Shown in pieces: positions 24,380 to 35,222 of a DNA stretch of 64,000 nt. The stretch lies in contig CM042688.1 in NCBI GenBank assembly GCA_023614405.1, positions 382,279,331-382,343,330 of the forward strand. The letters are read 5' to 3'. Below the pieces are notes generated by a model. The model did not search any database. It was not told the DNA's origin and saw nothing but the letters and a program-made list of their open reading frames with translations. The translations under genes and the position numbers were made by a program. Every line of letters begins with the position of its first letter. Within the stretch, counting starts at the first letter, position 1. This stretch comes from Avena insularis. Its lineage: Eukaryota > Streptophyta > Magnoliopsida > Poales > Poaceae.

Positions 24380-25201
24380 GAGTAAATAGGTCAGGCCTAG
24401 CCTAGCACGGGTTGGAGCTGTACTGTCCTCTCAAATAAATGGTCATGGTAGAGAGACGGTTTGGAGTATACTCGGAGCTCCACTTGCCGAACGTAATACT
24501 AATCCTTTGAGATTCTACATTCATCATCTTGTGTAGTCACTACTGTACTACTACTCTCGAACTCTTGTGTAGTACAACAACAAAATGCTCACAAAATGGG
24601 CTACCAGTACGGCAGTACCATCTATACACCCACACGCTGCCACCTCAATTAAGCTTGCCTGCCACACCGCCAATTTCCTCTCCCCTGTCGGCCTTACCAG
24701 ACCCAAAATCGAACATCTCTCAGTTCAATAAAGAAAAAAAGTCGAGAATCTCTCAAAAAATCAACCATCCACCAAAAGAAAATCCATTGTCTAATGCTTC
24801 CTGTCCATTATGAACGGACGGTCGCAATTGCTTGAGCGCCGCACGGGAGTAGTAGTCGTCTGAGCTACTGGTTGTAGCTTTGCAAAAGCACGCGCCTAGA
24901 AGCGGCTGAAGAATTTATTCTCTGTCAGTGACGGAAGAAGATCGACGATATACAGTACCAAATCAATAAGTCAGTGGATTTATCAGTTTGACCAGCGAGA
25001 GCCGACACGAGTGGTGAACAGCTTGAAGCACAGCGGAACAGGTGCCTTTAAGTCATACAGTACGTACACCTCCGTTCTGATTTAGGATGGTCACATAGTG
25101 CTAAATAACTTAGACTACTCCAGTAACTTGCACATGTACCTTCATCATAGTGGGTAACAACATGTGTGTAGTGTCACGCAAAGGCCTAATTAATTAGGTT
25201 G
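24380..25201. other. Unassigned stretch
   Basis: No gene, RNA gene or mobile-element end was recognised here. Short open frames such as 24529-24813 lack any known motif. Confidence 0.4.
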
Positions 25202-25203
25202 TA

Positions 25204-25372
25204 CTCCCTCCATTTAGAAATATAAGACGTTTTACCTTTGTTAATCGAATGTATCTAGACATCTTTTAGTGTATGGGTTCGTAGTCGTTAAGAGTGAACC
25301 TATACACTAAAAGGCGTCTAGATACATTCATCTCACAAAGCTAAAGAGCCTTATATTTCTAAACGGAGGGAG
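25204..25372. mobile_element. Stowaway-type MITE
   Basis: A 169 bp element with TA on both sides (25202-25203 and 25373-25374). Its ends CTCCCTCCATTTAGAAATAT and ATATTTCTAAACGGAGGGAG are inverted copies, and the inner words AGTGTATGGGTTC and GTGAACCTATACACT fold as well. It is a typical non-autonomous mariner element of grasses. Its right part recurs at 63669-63732. Confidence 0.9.
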
Positions 25373-25785
25373 TAGAATCATATACTACTAGTCTTGGTAT
25401 GTGTGATGTTATGGTAACTAGCTAAGTTATTATATCACTTTATTTTTTCATTAATTAACTGTGAAAAGACATTTAATTCGAGACAAGTATCTATGCATAC
25501 TTGTATTTCAAGTTTGTCAAGATGCAAAATCTTAGGAAGAAGTTGAACCTCTTGTCAAAACTCTTTGTGGTTTCTAATATAGAGTATATTAATTGACTGT
25601 CCGATGGGTGCCTCCAAAAGCTTTTTCCTAAAACTTTCAAAGCAATCTACAATTTACTTGTAGTTCAAATTTGACCTAATTTTGATGAATCTACATAGAG
25701 TCATTCAAGTGACGGAGTTAGCTAGGATGTTTGAAAACTCATAAAACATATAAATCGTTAGTACAACATGTTGGTCCACTATATA
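25373..25785. repeat. X repeat, first copy
   Basis: It contains AAGATGCAAAATCTTAG, AAGAAGTTGAACCTCTTGTC, GGGTGCCTCCAAAAGCTTTT and GTACAACATGTTGGTCCACT. The same series recurs, diverged, at about 28620-28930, 29170-29470 and 33520-33800, and partly at 34050-34310. The first 248 bases also occur at 63729-63976 with high identity. No coding potential was seen. Confidence 0.7.
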
Positions 25786-25786
25786 T

Positions 25787-25815
25787 ACTAGTAAGTTGCA
25801 CGTGCCTTGCACGTG
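25787..25815 (-). mobile_element. Helitron-like 3' terminus with perfect hairpin
   Basis: The arms CACGTGC and GCACGTG (25799-25815, minus-strand loop AAG) form a 7 bp perfect stem. It is followed on the minus strand by CAACTTA and CTAGT. This order (hairpin, about ten bases, CTRR, then T) is the signature of plant Helitron 3' ends. The degenerate versions at 26369, 26936, 27512 and 28000 lack part of the stem. Confidence 0.6.
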
Positions 25816-27945
25816 AGACTCAAATAGTAGACGTATGGCATATCATCACTATATAAAATTATAATTGGTAACGCACAAAAAATTATAAATTCGATCAACA
25901 TCTATAAAGTATGGGTGTATATTTGGTCCTTGTACTTTATATCATCATGTAGAAGTCAAAGATTATTAGCTACCTAACGTTGAAATTTTTGATAACATGG
26001 TCTAGAGAAACAAGGGAGAAGATTCTAGTATGATGGAGAAGTGTGTTTTGAGGTTTGTGCATAGAATTCCTTATGCCGAAGACTATCAATAGAATCTTCT
26101 AGATGCTAGAATGGAGAAGATGATCCAACGGCTAGAAAAGCTAGGATTCGCGAGTCTTGATCCAATGGTCAACATTGAAAGTTATTCGTACACTATATAG
26201 TAGTTTGTAATGAAGACTATGAATAGAATTTTCAAGATACTAGAATGGAAAACAAGATCCAACGACTAGAAATGTTTGGGTTCGTGAGTCTTCATCCAAC
26301 GGTCAATATTCAAAGTTGTTTGTACATTATATAGTTGTAAGATCATGTAGAAGTCAACGATTATTAGCTACTAGAAAGTTGTACATGAGACTCATATAAT
26401 AGACGTATGACATATCATCACTATATAAAAATATAATTTGTAAAGCACAAAAATTATAAAATTGATCAACATATATAAAGTATGGGTGTATATTTGGTCC
26501 TTGTACTTTGTATCATCATGTGTAGAAGTCAAAGATTATAAGCTACCTTCTAACACATGAAATTTTTTATAACATGGTGTAGAGAAACAAGGGAGGAGAT
26601 TCTGGTATGATGGAGAAGTGTGTTTTGAGGTTTGTGCATAGCATTTATTATGCCGAAGACTATCAATAGAATCTTCTAGATGCTAGAATGGAAAAGAAGA
26701 TCCAACAACTAGAAATGTTGGGATTCGCAAATCTTGATCCAACGGTCAACATTCAAAGTTACTCGTACACTATATAGTAGTTTGTAATGAAGACTATCAA
26801 TAGAATCATCAAGATGCTAGAATGGAAAAGAAGATCCAACGACTGGAAATGTTCCGATTCGCGACTCTTGATCCAACGGTCAATATTCAATAAGTTGTTT
26901 GTACACTATTAGTGGTAAAGTTAACGATTATTAGGTACTAGTAAGTTGCAGAGGAGACTCGGATAGTAGACGTGTGACATATCATCACTAGATAAAATTG
27001 TAATTGGTAAAGCACAAAACATTATAAATTTGATCAGCATCTATAAAGTATATGGGTGTATATTTGATCCTTGTACTTTGTATCATCATGTAGAAGTCAA
27101 AGATTATTAGCTACCTAACACATGAAATTTTTGATAACATGGTCTAGAGAAAGAAGGGGGAAGATTCTAGTATGGTGGAGAAGTCAGTTTTGAGGTTTGT
27201 GCGTAGCATTCATTATGCCAAAAATTATTCAATTGAATCTTCTAGATGCTAGAATGGAAAAGAACATCCAACATCTATAAATATTGGGATTCGCGAGACT
27301 TAATCCAATGGTCAAAGTTCAAAGTTATCCGTACATTATATAGTGGTTTGTAAAGAAGACTATCAATAGAATATTCAAGATGCTAGAATGGAAAAGAAGA
27401 TCCAACGACTGGAAATGTTGGGATTCGCGAGTCTTGATCCAAAGGTCAATATTCAAAGTTGTTTGTACACTATATAGTGGTAGGATCATGTAGAAGTCAA
27501 TGATTATTAGCTACTAGTAAGTTGCACATGAGACTTAGTTAGTAGACGTATGACATATCATTAGTATATAAAATTATAATTTGTAAAGTACAAAAAATTA
27601 TAAATTTGATCAACATCTCTAAAGTATGGGTGTATATTTGGTCCTTGTACTTTGTATCATCATGTGTTGAAGTCAGAGATTAGTAGCTACCTGCTAACAC
27701 ATGAAATTTTGGATAACATGGTGTAGAGAAACAAGGGAGAAGATTCTAGTATGATGGAGAAGTGTGTTTTGAGGTTTGTGCATAGTATTCATTATGACGA
27801 AGAGTATCAATAGAATCTTCTAGGTGCTAAAATGGAAAATAAGATCCAACGGCTAGAAATGCAGGATTCATGAGTCTTGATCCAATTTTCAATAGTCAAA
27901 ATATGTGTACACTATATAATGGTATGATAAGATAAGTTAAGATAG

Positions 27946-27950
<5 letters not shown>

Positions 27951-27976
<26 letters not shown>

Positions 27977-28000
27977 AGATAAGATAAGATAAGATAAGAT
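27951..28000. repeat. (AAGAT)10 microsatellite
   Basis: Ten uninterrupted copies of AAGAT stop directly at the fifth Helitron-like end (ACTAGT). Shorter GATAAG runs occur at the same relative place in the Z units (for example near 30180, 31950, 32340, 32740 and 34600), so the motif is part of the repeat family and has expanded here. Confidence 0.9.
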
Positions 28001-28429
28001 ACTAGTAGGTTGCACGTGCCCTGCAGGTGTGGCTCAGATAATAGACGTCTGGCATATCATCACTATATGAAATTGTAATAGGTAAAGTGGAAAATATATA
28101 AATTTGATCAACATCTATAAATTATGGGTGTATATTTGGTTCTTCTACTTTGTATCATCATGTGTAGAAGTCAAAGAATATTAGCTACCTAACACTTGAA
28201 TTTTCTGGTAACATGGTCTAGAGAAACGAGGAAGAAGATTCTAGTATGATGGAGACGTGTGTTTTGAGAGGTTTATGCATAGTTCATTCATTGTGTTCAA
28301 GACTATCAATAGAATCTTCTAGATGGTAGAATGGAAAAGAAGATCCAATGGCTGGAAATGTTCAGATTTGCGAGTCTCGATGCAATGGTCAATATTCAAA
28401 GTTATTCGTACATTATATAGTGGTAAAAT

Positions 28430-29830
28430 AAATGTCTAAAAACATGGCTTGTGGCATTCAGATCTATACTCTTCAGACTGTCTTTACAGAAAGGAACAAT
28501 CTCGTCGTCACTTGGAAAATTAAGAATGATATTTCCTGATATTTGGAAACTCACATCGACGACATTGTTTACTACAAGAAGATGCACCCGTCTACCTCCA
28601 AAAAGATAATTAACTCAAGAGTAATCTATCGCATTTACTTGTAGCTCAAGTTTGATATAATTTCGTTAAATTGTCAAGATGCAAAATCTTAGCAAGAAGT
28701 TGAACTTGATGTAAAAACTATCGGTGGTGGTTTGTGATATATTAAATCATCCCCCAATGGTTATCTCCAAAAAACATAAATCTTTCAATGCAACCTACAA
28801 TTTACTTGTAGTTCAAAATTGAACTAATTTCAATAAATCAACATAAAATCAATTTCAAGTGGGCAAAGTTAGCTCTGGAATAAGTTTGAAAACTCATAAA
28901 ACACGGGAATCATAAGTACAACATGAGGGTCCAATATATATGTCTGAAAGCTTGGCTTGTGGTGTTCAGGTCGATATCCTTTGGACTTTGTTTACAAAAA
29001 CGAACAATAATCTCATCATCACTCGGAAAATTGAGAATGTTCTTTCCTGATAGTTCGAAACTCACACCGGTGGTACTGATTACTACAATAAGATGCATCC
29101 ATCTACCTCTAAAGAGACATTTAATTAAAGAAAACTCTATCGCGCTTACTTGTAGCTCAAGTTTTAGCTAATTTTTGTTAAATTATCAATATGCAAAATC
29201 TTAATTAGAAAGGAGTTAAAAACCTATTGTCAAAACTATCGGTTGTTTTCTAATATATTAACTGAGCCCCCAATGGGTACGCCTCCAAAAGTTCTTTGTA
29301 ATTATTTAGAAGAAACCTACAATAATTTAGTTGTTATAGTTCAAGTTTGACCAAATTTCGATAAATATAGGCATGAAGTCATTCAAGTGGGGCAAAGTTA
29401 TTAGCTACATTGGGAGTTTGAAAACTCATAAAACATGGGAATCGTAAGTAAAACACGTTGGTCCACTTAATATGTCTAAAAGCTTGGCTTATGGCATTGA
29501 GATCCATATTCTTCAGATTTTCTTTATGTAAAAGAACCATCTCGTCATCACTCGGAAAACTGAGGATTTTCTTTCCTCATAGTTAGAAACTCACACCGTC
29601 GACATTGTTTACTAGAAGAAGATGCACCCATCTACCTAAGAAAATACATTTAATTCAAGAGCAATCTATCGCGCTTACTTGTAGCTCAAGTTTGATCTAA
29701 TTTCGTTAAATCGACAAGAAGTCACTGAAGTGTGCAAAGTTTGCTAGGATGAAGCTTGGAAAATCCTAGTACTAAAAACTTGGGCATTACGTATAAGAAA
29801 CCGTTGGTCCAGTTTGTGTGATAATTTGGG
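28430..29830. repeat. X repeats with a TCATCACTCGGAAAATTGAG core
   Basis: At least three diverged units of about 510-540 bp follow each other; the core lies near 28505, 29018 and 29548. Each core is followed by ACTACAAGAAGATGCACCC-like sequence and ACTTGTAGCTCAAGTTTGA. Short minus-strand open frames (28402-28587, 28910-29098) run through the core in two copies, but they only reflect the repeat. Confidence 0.65.
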
Positions 29831-29834
29831 TGGT

Positions 29835-30774
29835 TGCATTTTCTTTTAACTATGGTAGGTCTCATAGGAGAGAGGTGCTTGAGATTTAACACGATCGATG
29901 GAAGTACAACTTACATCAAGGACGATCCAAGGCTTCTGGCATTTAGATCACTCAGAAAATTGAGAATGGTCTTTCCTGATAATTGGAAACTCACACCGAT
30001 GACATTGTTTACTACAAGAACATGCACCCATCTACCTCCGAAAAGACATTTAATTCAAGAGTAATCTATCACTCTTACATGTAGCTCAATTCTGACTTAA
30101 TTTTGTTAAATTGTCAAGATACAAAATCTTAGAAAGAAGTTAATTCGTACACTATACAATGGTGGTATGGTATTGTAAGAGATAAGACAAGATAAATATA
30201 AGCTAAGAAGTACCGCGAATGGCCGATCTAATGGTTGGTATCGTAGGAGCGAGGTGCTTGAGAGTTAAGATGGTCAGTGGAAGTACAAGTTACATCAAGG
30301 ACCTCATAAAAAATAAAAATTGCATCCAAGTCCATGCATGCATTTAGCACAAGGACCCTGAAACTAAGCAATGAATTGTGTGTTTTGAGGTATGCGCATA
30401 CTAGCATCCATTGTGCTAAAGACTATTGGTAGAATCTTTCAAGATGCTAATAATGGAAAAGAAGATCCAACGGTTAGCAAAGTTTGGATTTGCTAGTCTT
30501 GATCCAACAGTCAATGTTCAAAGCTTGGATTTGCCAGTCTTGATCCAACGGTCAATGCTCAAAACTAGTTCAAAATTGCTTTCCCTCCCGATGTTTGGCC
30601 TATCTTTCGGATAACCTTGCCTCCCGATGTTTGTCAAGCAAGTGAAAATTTCGAAAACCGAAAAAGTTTGAATTTTTTTGCCGCCAAGGACCAAAGTGGT
30701 TTCCTTCCTATGTACTCCTCCTTGTCCCTACTCCACACCAACGTGGGGTTTCCAAACACACCAGAGACACAGAG
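29835..30774. repeat. Composite block D1 (X core, Z unit, conserved tail)
   Basis: This block joins a Z fragment (GGAGAGAGGTGCTTGAG), an X core, one Z unit (anchor near 30221) and a tail with GAAAATTTCGAAAACCGAAA and GGACCAAAGTGGTTTCCTTC. The X core, Z unit and tail recur in the same order at 34306-35222 (D2). The tail is open in one + strand frame in both copies (30617-30774 here) with matching peptides such as AAKDQSGFLPMYSS; the minus strand is also open there. It may be a captured piece of a gene or leader, but no family was recognised. Confidence 0.6.
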
Positions 30775-31250
30775 CTGCCGTACCAAGGCACACGTGCGCA
30801 GCGCCACGCTGTGGACAATGCGAGAGATCTCAGTCGGACCGGTGCGCAAGAGGAAAGGGAAGGAGAGATGGAGCATAGGGAAGGAGAAAGAAAACACACG
30901 ATTTGTTTGGCGTGCATAGGTCCTGAAATTTATTACTAGTAGAGTGTACACTATAAGGCCGTAGGAGTACCTCATGTTAGAAAACCATAATAACTTTGCT
31001 CTGACATGGAACCGCCTTTAACTTCTCTTCGCTTCTGCCCTGCTCCCCTGCTAACGTTTTATTCTCTCAGCATGTACAATGCGTGGACAGAGGTGACCAT
31101 ATGTCTAAGCAAAGAAATATACTACTCCCGCATTGTGTAAAAAGCACACCTTAATAAGGCCTAGATAGTAAATCGTATGACATATCATCACTATATAAAA
31201 TTATAACTAGTAAAGCACAAAAAATATAAATTTGATCAACATCTATACTA
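30775..31250. other. Unassigned stretch after D1
   Basis: The part at 30775-30920 is G+C-richer than its surroundings and follows on from the D1 tail; it is not present after D2, because R1b is inserted there. A Y-like piece (GACATATCATCACTATATAAA) lies near 31175-31240. No gene was recognised. Confidence 0.4.
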
Positions 31251-31254
31251 TACC

Positions 31255-31553
31255 ACTATAGTGGAGAAGTTTTGAATTGGATCCATAGCACCAATCCTGA
31301 CTGATGGGCTATTGGATCCAATGGTTCAGAGAAGCTGGATTCATGTTGAATAGTACCTAGATCAAACTCCACCATGCATGTTCTACAACCATCATGTCAC
31401 CATCCCCAAAATTTCATAGCACAGTAGACTGTATTCTCTCTACTTATATACTACTATAGTGGAGTAGTATTGAATTGGATCCATAGCACTAACCATGACA
31501 GTTGGGTTGTTAGATCCAATGGTTCAGAGAAACTAGATTCGTGTTGAAAAGGA
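31255..31553. repeat. Duplication of about 100 bp, period 198 bp
   Basis: GTGGAGAAGTTTTGAATTGG at 31261 and GTGGAGTAGTATTGAATTGG at 31459 begin two similar stretches, each ending TTCATGTTGAA or TTCGTGTTGAA. The second copy is followed directly by a MITE. Confidence 0.6.
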
Positions 31554-31813
31554 CTCCCTCCGTCAAAATATAAGGCGCCTAAGGATTAGTCAAAAGTCAA
31601 CATTTTTTAAGTTTGACCATGCTTATACACAATAATATAAAAATTTAAAATATTAAATTAATATCAATAGATTCACCATAAAGTATATTTTCTTAATATG
31701 TCCATTCAATATTGTAGATGTAGATATTTTTTTAAAATATTTGGTCAAAGTTAGTAAGGTTTGACTTTTGACCAATCCTTAGGCGCCTTATATTTTGGGA
31801 CAGAGCAAGGGAG
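31554..31813. mobile_element. Stowaway-type MITE, 260 bp
   Basis: CTCCCTCCGTCAAAATATAA at the left and the inverted TTATATTTTGGGACAGAGCA ending in AGGGAG at the right form terminal inverted repeats of about 45 bp; the arms continue through AGGCGCCTAAGGATT and AAAAGTCAA. TA follows on the right; the left flank is GA, one base off the expected TA. The middle is A+T-rich, as usual for the class. Confidence 0.85.
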
Positions 31814-33470
31814 TACAGACCTAGATGCTAGAATGGAAAAGAAGATCCAACAGTTAGCAACGTTTGGATTTGCTAGTCTTCATCCTACTGTTAATGTTCA
31901 AAGTTAAGCTCTACACTATATGTAGTGGTATGGTATATATTGCAAGAGATAAGAGACAAGATAAAGATAATATAGAAGTACTGCAAATGGCCGATCTAAT
32001 GGTAGGTCTTGTAAGAGCAAGGTGCTTGAGATTTAACATGGTCGGTGGAAGTACAAGTTACATTTAGGACCTCACAAAAAATGAAAATTGCATCCAACAA
32101 GTCCGTTCATTTATCACAAGGACCCTTAAACCGAGTAATGAAGTACTATGTGTTTTGAGGTTTGCGTATACTAGGGTTCATCGTGCTAAAGACTATCAGT
32201 ATAATCTTTCTAGATGCTAAGAATGAAAAACAAGATCTAACGGTTAGCAATGTTTGGATTTGACAGTGTTGATCCAATGGTCAATGTTCAAATAAGTTAA
32301 TCCCTACACTATTTAGTGGTGGTATGCATGGTATTTAAGAGATAAGAGACAAGATAAAGGTAAGATAAGAAGTACTGCGAATGGCCGATCTAATGGTAGG
32401 TCTTGTAGGAGTGAGGTGATTGAGAGTTAACACAGTCTGTGGAAGTACAAGTTACATCAAGAACCTCGTAAAAAATGAAAATTGCATCCAAGTCCATGCA
32501 TTTTAGCACAAGGACCCTGACACTGAGCAATGAAGTACTGAGTGATTTTAGGTTTCCGCATGCTAGCGTTCATCGTGCTAAAGAATATCAATAGATTGAA
32601 TATTTCTCGATGCTAAGAATGGCAAAAATATCCAACAGTTAGCAATGTATGGATTTGCAGTCTTGATCCAACGGTTAATATGTTCAAAGTTAATCCCTAC
32701 ACTACGTAGTGGTATGGTATTGTAAGAGATATGAGACAAGATAAAAGATAAGATAAGAAGTACTGCGAATGGCCAATGTAATAGTAGGTTTAGTAAGAGC
32801 GAGGTGCTTGATAGTTAACACGGTGGGTAGAATGACAATTTACATCAAGGATCTCATAAAAAATGAAAATTGCATCCAAGTCCATGCATTTATCACACGG
32901 ACCCTGAAACCGAGTAACAGAGTACTTTGTGTTTTGAGGTTTGCGCATACTAGTGTTCATCGTGCTAAAGACTATCAATAGAATCTTTGTACATTCTAAG
33001 AATAGAAAATAAGATCCAACGGTTAGCAATGTTTGGTTTTGTCAGTCTTGAGATCCAACGGTCAATGTTCAAAATAAGTTAATCCCTACACTATGTAGTG
33101 GTGGTATATATGGTATTGTAAGAGATAAAAGACAAGATAAAGATAAGAAGTACTACAAATGGCCGATCTAATGGTAGGTCTCGTAAGAGCGAGGTGCTCG
33201 AGTGGTCGGTGGAAGTACAAGTTACATCAAGGACCTCATAAAAAATCAAAATTCCATCCAAGTCCGTGCATTTGGCACAATGACCCTGAATCCGAGTAAT
33301 AATAAAGTACTGTGTGTTTTGAGGTTTGCACATACTGGTGTTCATCATGCTAAAGACTATTAGTAGAATATTTCTAGATGCTAAGAATGGAAAAGAATGT
33401 CCATCGGTTAGCAATGTTTGGATTTGCCAGTCTTGATCCAACGGTCAATGTTCAAAGTTAATCGGTTAGC
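31814..33470. repeat. Z repeats: tandem units of about 390 bp
   Basis: The anchor ATGGCCGATCTAATGGTAGG or a variant lies near 31989, 32383, 32771 and 33161, spacing 388-394. Each unit goes on through GTGGAAGTACAAGTTACATC, GCATCCAAGTCCATGCATTT, CATCGTGCTAAAGACTATC and GATCCAACGGTCAATGTTCA and ends in a GATAAG-rich stretch. The second half of Z is clearly related to the second half of Y. Open frames inside are repeat shadows. Confidence 0.75.
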
Positions 33471-34305
33471 AAAGTTTGACCTAATTTCATGAAACAGTGA
33501 GCAAAGTTTGACCTAATTTCATTAAATAGTTAGGATGCAAAATCTTAGCAAGAAGATGAACCTGTCGTCAAAACTCTCGGTGGTTTCTGATATATATTAA
33601 TTTACCCTTCCCCCCGATTGGTATCTCCAAGAGCTTTTTCATAAAACTTTCAAAGCAACCTACAATTTACTGGTAGTAGTCCAAATTTTACCTAATTTCG
33701 ATAAATTGACATAAAATCATTCAAGTGGGCGAAGTTAGCTAGGAAATTTGAGAACTGATAAAACATGGGAAATTGTAAGTGCATCGTGTTGGTCCACTAT
33801 ATATGTGTGAAAACTTGGCTTGTGGCATTCAGATCAATAGTCTTTGGACTTCCTTCGGGGAAAAGAACAATCTAGTCATCACTCGAAAAATTATGAATGT
33901 TCTTTCCTAAGATAGTTGGAAACTCACACTGGCGGCATTGTCTACTACAAGAAGATGAACCTATATCTACCCCCGAAAAGACTTTTAAATCAAGAGGAAT
34001 CTATTGCACTTATTTGTAGCTAAATTTGGCCTAGTTTTGTTAAACTGGCAAGATGCAAAATCTTAGCAAGAAGTTCAATTTGTGGTCAAAAATATCGTTG
34101 GATGGTTTCTCATATATTAATTGTGACCCTCGATGGGTACCTTCAAAAGCTTTTTTCGTAAAACTTTCACAGTAACCTACAATTTGCTTGTAGTAGTTCA
34201 AATTTGACCTAATTTTGACGAATCGACATAAGGTCATTCAAGTGGGCGAAGTTAGGTAGCGAGTTTGAGAATTCATAAAACAGAGGAAATCATAAGTACA
34301 ATATG
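33471..34305. repeat. X repeats, second group
   Basis: Two diverged X units: AAGATGCAAAATCTTAGCAA occurs near 33534 and 34050, and the core CATCACTCGAAAAATTATGA near 33880. They are followed by D2 in the same way that the first X group is followed by D1. Confidence 0.6.
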
Positions 34306-35222
34306 TTGGCATTTAGATCGACATTCTTTGAACTTCCTTTACGAGAGAGAATAATCTTGAGATCACTTAGAAAATTGAGAATCGTCTTTCCTGATAATTG
34401 GGAACTCACACCGACGACATTGTTTACTACAAGAAGATGCACCCATCTACCTCCAAAAAGACATTTAATTCAAGATCAATCTATCTCTCTTACATGTATC
34501 TCAATTCTGACTTAATTTTGTTAAATTGTCAAGATACAAAATCTTAGAAAGAAGTTAATTCGTACACTATACAATGGTGGTATGGTATTGTAAGAGATAA
34601 GACAAGATAAAGATAAGATAATAAGTATCGTGAATGGCCGATCTAATGGTTGGTCTCGTAGGAGCGAGGTGCTTGAGAGTTAAGACGGTCAGTGGAAGTA
34701 CAAGTTACATCAAGGACCTCATAAAAATGAAAATTGCATCCAAGTCCATGCATGCATTTAGCACAAGGACCCTGTAACTGAGCAATGAAGTGTGTGTTTT
34801 GAGGTATGCACATACTAGCGTCCATTGTGCTAAAGACTATCGGTAGAATCTTTCTAGATGCTAATAATGGAAAAGAAGATCCAACGGTTAGCAAAGTTTG
34901 GATTTGCCAGTCTTGATCCAGCGATCAATGTTCAAAGTTTGGAATTTCCAATCTTGATACAACGGTCAATGTTCAATGTTTGGATTTGCTTGTCTTGATC
35001 CAATGGTCAATGTTCAAAACTGGTTCAAAATTTCCTTCCCTCCCGATCTTTGGTCGATCTTTTGGATAACCTTCCACACTGATGTTTGGGAAGCAAGTGA
35101 AAATTTCGAAAACCAGAAAAGTTTGAATTTTTTGGCCGCCAAGGACCAAAGTGGTTTCCTTCCTATGTACTCCTCCTCGTCCGTACTCCACACTAATGCG
35201 CGGCTGCCGAACACACCAGAGA
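34306..35222. repeat. Composite block D2, second copy of D1
   Basis: It repeats D1 in order: X core, GTACACTATACAATGGTGGT, one Z unit (anchor near 34634) and the tail with GAAAATTTCGAAAACCAGAA and GGACCAAAGTGGTTTCCTTC. The tail carries an extra repeat of the TTTGGATTTGCTTGTCTTGA type. It ends in CACACCAGAGA, where R1b is inserted; D1 continues past the same word with CACAGAGCTGCC. Confidence 0.65.

Larger units (their letters stand above)
25786..28425 (-). repeat. Y repeats: tandem units headed by Helitron-like 3' ends
   Basis: About 570 bp units begin TACTAGTAAGTTGCA or close variants at 25786, 26369, 26936, 27512 and 28000. Each continues through GACATATCATCACTATATAAA, ATTTGGTCCTTGTACTTTGT, GAAGACTATCAATAGAATCT and GATCCAACGGTCAATATTC. 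Read on the minus strand the unit start is the end of a Helitron: a short G+C-rich hairpin followed by about ten bases and CTAGT. The first unit has the perfect hairpin, the others have decayed ones. No Rep/helicase coding sequence is present, so this would be a non-autonomous element with reiterated ends. No 5' terminus (TC) was identified. Confidence 0.6.

Noticed and set aside
25786..28000. Regularly spaced repeats considered as a CRISPR array
   Set aside because: Units are about 570 bp with no short constant repeat and variable spacers, and the window is plant nuclear DNA.
30634..30975. 113-codon minus-strand open frame in D1
   Set aside because: Only the part inside the duplicated tail recurs in D2; no motif; the opposite strand is equally open, so strand and coding status cannot be decided.
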